Below, piece by piece: positions 14,512 to 15,007 of a stretch of 15,007 nt of DNA (positions are counted from its first letter, which is position 1; every line of letters begins with the position of its first letter). The position numbers were made by a program, and so were the translations under genes. The DNA is from JABHCC01 sp034658635. GTDB taxonomy: Bacteria; Bacteroidota; Bacteroidia; Bacteroidales; UBA12481. The stretch is from positions 1-15,007 of the forward strand of contig JAYEFL010000106.1 of assembly GCA_034658635.1 (NCBI GenBank), in the 5' to 3' direction. The notes under the pieces were generated by a model. That model ran no database searches and was not told the DNA's origin. It was given only the letters and a program-made list of their open reading frames with translations.

Positions 14512-14955
14512 ATGAAAAAGTTAGTTAAGTTTTCAATTCTCGCAATGGTATTTGGCTTTGTTGCAACCAGCCTGTATTCACAAAGTTATGTTGGTATGTG
14601 GAAGACTATTGACGATGAAACCAACAAACAGAAATCCCATGTTGAACTTTTCAAGAAGGGGGGGGAGCTCTATGGAAAAGTTGTCAGAACTTTTGATGAT
14701 GATGGAATAACTCCTACCGACAAGCTATGTGATGATTGCAAGGGAGAGCTCTATAACCAGCCGGTTCTGGGTATGCAAATAATCAATGGACTAAACTGGG
14801 ATGGAAAAGTTTGGAAAGGAAAAAAGGGAATCCTTGATCCTGGTAACGGCAAGTTTTACAATGTAAAAATCTGGCTAAAAGATGATAATACTCTGAACGT
14901 GAGAGGTTCAATAGGGCCAATTGGTAGGAAGCAGACCTGGCACAGGATGAAATAA
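14512..14955 (+). CDS. Secreted DUF2147-family protein
   Basis: The protein has 147 residues with a Sec signal peptide (1-23; KKLVKFSILAMVFGFVATSLYSQ), so it is exported. The mature part of about 124 residues shows the marks of DUF2147: GMWKT (28-32), LCDDCKGE (72-79) with the C73/C76 pair, PVLGMQI (84-90), GILDPGNGKFYN (106-117), LNVRGSIG (128-135) and a final QTWHRMK. The family is predicted to be a small beta-barrel and has no established function; the two Cys may form a disulfide or bind a metal. It follows eda on the same strand after 61 bases of T-rich DNA with no clear terminator. An 8-base G run (14658-14665) inside the codons for KKGGE is unusual for this AT-rich region. Confidence 0.87.
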   Translation: MKKLVKFSILAMVFGFVATSLYSQSYVGMWKTIDDETNKQKSHVELFKKGGELYGKVVRTFDDDGITPTDKLCDDCKGELYNQPVLGMQIINGLNWDGKVWKGKKGILDPGNGKFYNVKIWLKDDNTLNVRGSIGPIGRKQTWHRMK

Positions 14956-14987
14956 TTTCTTCGAAAATATTTTTGTAATATCGTAGG

Positions 14988-15007
14988 GGCCGATTCGCGA
15001 ATCGGCC
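14988..15007. repeat. Perfect 20-bp palindrome cut by the window edge
   Basis: GGCCGATTCGCGAATCGGCC is its own reverse complement over all 20 bases. It starts 33 bases after the DUF2147 stop and ends on the last base of the window. It is preceded by TCGTAGG, so if symmetry continues the next bases would be CCTACGA. It is G+C-rich in an AT-rich setting and has no visible T-run, so a dispersed palindromic repeat is more likely than a simple terminator. Confidence 0.8.

Overview
The window looks like ordinary chromosomal DNA of a Bacteroidota bacterium, plausibly the Bacteroidales/Marinilabiliales side; the exact family cannot be fixed from this sequence. The evidence is the family content (short RsmI next to thymidine kinase, an FKBP lipoprotein with an MKK.. 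lipobox, a secreted VPS10/Asp-box protein, a secreted protein of the kind often labelled 'asparagine synthetase B', DUF2147), the moderate-to-low GC content, A-rich translation starts, and a near-perfect TTG-N22-TAnnTTTG promoter of the Bacteroidota type upstream of the FKBP gene.

Layout. Positions 1-804 (+): the last codons of thymidine kinase (tdk), whose C-terminus runs through a 7-bp tandem repeat and overlaps the start of rsmI. rsmI meets rmuC (801-2162, -) tail to tail with a 4-bp overlap. Positions 2163-2366 hold the broken 5' end of a HAD-family phosphatase gene and a degenerate palindrome. Positions 2367-5148 (-): dnaB followed by an overlapping gene for a secreted GATase-like protein. 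Positions 5241-6065 (+): ispE, divergent from dnaB. ispE shares a bidirectional terminator (6066-6105) with the convergent operon at 6125-8079 (-), which encodes an acyl-CoA carboxylase carboxyltransferase and a biotin carrier protein. Positions 8213-13726 (-): an aromatic amino acid decarboxylase-like enzyme, a 1087-residue secreted VPS10-type beta-propeller protein, and an FKBP peptidyl-prolyl isomerase lipoprotein with its own promoter and a strong terminator. Positions 13776-14955 (+): eda (KDPG/KHG aldolase) and a small secreted DUF2147 protein. The last 20 bases are a perfect palindrome cut by the window edge.

The genes do not form one pathway: they are housekeeping functions (rRNA methylation, replication, isoprenoid synthesis, carboxylation, sugar-acid breakdown) mixed with cell-envelope proteins. 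No phage, CRISPR, transposase, tRNA or rRNA gene is visible. I found no convincing new multi-gene system. The most interesting points are the heptamer repeat in the tdk tail, where copy number would set one of three tdk/rsmI junctions (overlap, TGATG coupling or in-frame fusion); the HAD gene remnant ending near a palindrome; and the carboxylase operon, which lacks a biotin carboxylase gene and has Ile at a specificity position.
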